From: Sphingobacterium spiritivorum
GTDB taxonomy: Bacteria > Bacteroidota > Bacteroidia > Sphingobacteriales > Sphingobacteriaceae
Reading direction: 5' to 3'
DNA: 64,000 nt
Assembly: GCF_016724845.1 (NCBI RefSeq)
Contig: NZ_CP068082.1
Location: forward strand, 744,001-808,000
Below are positions 62,398 through 64,000 of this stretch, one piece after another; the first letter of the stretch is position 1, and each line of letters opens with the position of its first letter. Position numbers and translations under genes: made by a program. The notes beneath the pieces were generated by a model. The model did no database searches, had not been told where the DNA came from, and saw only the letters and a program-made list of their open reading frames with translations.

Positions 62398-64000
62398 ATG
62401 ATAAATACAGACAAAAATCACAAGCATACTTACGATGCACAAGGCAAAATGACTTGTTGCACACAGGAAGAAAAAATCTACACCAAAGCAGGTGCTAAGG
62501 AATTGGTAAAAGGGCATCACAAAAATGACGGGCATAATCACGACCACAGTGATGATGACGGACACGACCATTCGCATTCAGGAGATACTGACAATGTTTT
62601 CAAGATGTTTCTTCCCGCCATTATTTCCCTTGCGCTGTTGCTTGCAGGTATTGCAATGGATAATTGGTTTCCGCAGACGTGGTTTACCGATTGGGTACGG
62701 ATTATTTGGTACGTGGTGGCTTATGCTCCTGTTGGACTGCCCGTACTCAAAGAAGCCGTTGAGAGTATTCGCAAAGGCGAGATTTTCTCGGAGTTCTTTT
62801 TGATGGGCATTGCAACTATCGGGGCATTTGCCATTGGCGAATATCCCGAGGGCGTTGCGGTAATGTTGTTCTATGCCGTTGGCGAAGTTTTTCAGACAAT
62901 GGCTGTTTCGAGGGCAAAATCAAACATCAAATCTTTGCTTGACCAAAGACCCGATGAAGTAACCGTTTTAAAAAACAATGAACCGCAAACCGTAAAGGCA
63001 GAAACTGTTGCCGTTGGCGAAATTATACAGCTTAAACCGGGAGAAAAATTAGGCTTAGACGGAGAACTGTTGTCCGAAACGGCATCTTTCAATACATCGG
63101 CTTTAACAGGCGAAAGCAAACCAGATACAAAAAACAAAGGCGAAACCGTTTTGGCAGGGATGATAAATCTCAACACCGTATCGCAGGTAAAAGTTACGAC
63201 CGCATACACCGACAGTAAGTTGAGCAAGATTTTAGAATTGGTGCAAAACGCCACTGCACAAAAAGCACCAACGGAATTATTTATCCGGAAATTTGCAAAA
63301 ATCTATACGCCTATTGTAGTGCTGTTAGCCATAGCCATTTGCCTACTGCCTTATTTCTTTGTGGAAAATTATGAGTTTAGAGATTGGCTGTACAGGGCTT
63401 TGGTATTCCTGGTTATTTCCTGCCCTTGTGCGTTGGTTATTTCCATTCCCTTAGGTTATTTCGGTGGTATTGGTGCTGCGAGCAAAAATGGAATACTGTT
63501 CAAAGGAAGTAACTTTTTAGATGCTCTTTCCGATATTCAAAACGTAGTGATGGATAAGACAGGTACAATGACAGAGGGCGTTTTTAAGGTTCAGGATATC
63601 AACTTCAATCCCGAATTTGATAAAGCTGAAATTCTGGAATTAGTCAACATTTTGGAAAGCCATAGCACACACCCCGTAGCAACCGCTATTCACGAATACG
63701 TGGGGAGACCGAATAATGAAATTCGATTGGAAAATACGGAGGAAATCGCCGGACACGGTTTGAAATCAACGGTAAACGGTAAGGATTTATTGGTCGGGAA
63801 TTTCAAACTGATGGGTAAGTTCGGCATATCATACGACTTAGACCCGAACAGCATCGTTTATACAACTATTGCCGTTGCATACGACAGCAAATTTGTTGGT
63901 TACATCACGATTGCCGACAGTATCAAAGAAGATGCACAAGAAACCATAACCCTATTGCATAAGCTCAATGTTAAAGCAACGATGCTTAGCGGAGATAAAA
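62398..64000 (+). CDS. Heavy-metal P-type ATPase (ZntA/CadA-like), C-terminus off the window
   Basis: The first ~534 residues of a P1B ATPase, open to the window edge. The cytosolic N-terminus lacks a CxxC metal domain but has a Cys pair (MTCCTQ) and a His/Asp-rich stretch (HHKNDGHNHDHSDDDGHDHS). TM helices, the actuator loop (TSALTGESKPDT), the ion-binding SCPCALVIS in TM6 and the phosphorylation site DKTGTMTEG are present. The CPC motif with these flanks fits Zn2+/Cd2+/Pb2+ export (PIB-2) rather than copper. It is the second gene of the Fur-controlled operon behind the transglutaminase gene. Confidence 0.93.
   Translation, partial: MINTDKNHKHTYDAQGKMTCCTQEEKIYTKAGAKELVKGHHKNDGHNHDHSDDDGHDHSHSGDTDNVFKMFLPAIISLALLLAGIAMDNWFPQTWFTDWVRIIWYVVAYAPVGLPVLKEAVESIRKGEIFSEFFLMGIATIGAFAIGEYPEGVAVMLFYAVGEVFQTMAVSRAKSNIKSLLDQRPDEVTVLKNNEPQTVKAETVAVGEIIQLKPGEKLGLDGELLSETASFNTSALTGESKPDTKNKGETVLAGMINLNTVSQVKVTTAYTDSKLSKILELVQNATAQKAPTELFIRKFAKIYTPIVVLLAIAICLLPYFFVENYEFRDWLYRALVFLVISCPCALVISIPLGYFGGIGAASKNGILFKGSNFLDALSDIQNVVMDKTGTMTEGVFKVQDINFNPEFDKAEILELVNILESHSTHPVATAIHEYVGRPNNEIRLENTEEIAGHGLKSTVNGKDLLVGNFKLMGKFGISYDLDPNSIVYTTIAVAYDSKFVGYITIADSIKEDAQETITLLHKLNVKATMLSGDK

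Noticed and set aside
1..64000. tRNA or rRNA genes
   Set aside because: No cloverleaf-like or rRNA-like segment was recognised by eye. A covariance search would be decisive.

Overview
The window is Bacteroidota DNA, most likely from a Sphingobacterium-like member of the Sphingobacteriaceae. Evidence is two SusC/SusD pairs, an ECF sigma/FecR pair, a TamL-type lipoprotein, LytS/LytTR signalling, TAnnTTTG-type -7 boxes and an IntDOT-like integrase. The genus is inferred from overall gene style, not from a marker gene.

The first ~46.8 kb looks like ordinary chromosome. Layout: a partial TamL gene divergent from an rRNA/tRNA methyltransferase-MFS-AI-2E run (1-4260); a dinB-dnaE translesion cassette (4294-8393); a LytS-type kinase with a LytTR regulator (8652-10530); an RND multidrug efflux operon (10686-16426); a topoisomerase IV/gyrase A subunit (16690-19413); a sigma/anti-sigma-controlled SusC/SusD uptake locus (19505-26310); an AT-rich stretch of small secreted or membrane proteins containing a near-duplicate gene pair and a gene remnant (26.5-29.0 kb); msrA and a glycosylasparaginase; then a cluster that reads as muropeptide scavenging (31375-44214). 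That cluster holds an NlpC/P60 endopeptidase, an L-Ala-D/L-Glu epimerase, a SusC/SusD pair, a large GH-like protein, an M14 carboxypeptidase and an S66 LD-carboxypeptidase. It parallels Bacillus ykfABCD with the ABC importer replaced by SusC/SusD. Dihydroorotase and a YARHG-domain protein close the chromosomal part.

From about 46.9 kb to the right edge the window enters a mobile element: tyrosine integrase, AT-rich GIY-YIG cargo gene, two small HTH (excisionase-like) genes, a DUF3408 gene, and mobA/relaxase genes. No type IV secretion genes are seen. A metal-resistance module follows: a small Cys/His-rich protein, a CzcA-TolC fusion, CzcB, a Fur-family regulator, a transglutaminase-like protein and a Zn/Cd-type P-type ATPase cut by the window edge.

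Two points stand out in the metal module. First, two almost identical 7-1-7 palindromes (TGCAATG-N-CATTGCA type) lie just before TAACTTTG boxes, one ahead of each half of the module, with the Fur-family gene in between. Second, czcA is interrupted by an IS110-family element. Its ~260-nt non-coding 5' region contains short stretches matching, in the expected order and strand sense, the left target, right target, left donor and right donor. That is what a bridge RNA that selected this insertion site should look like.
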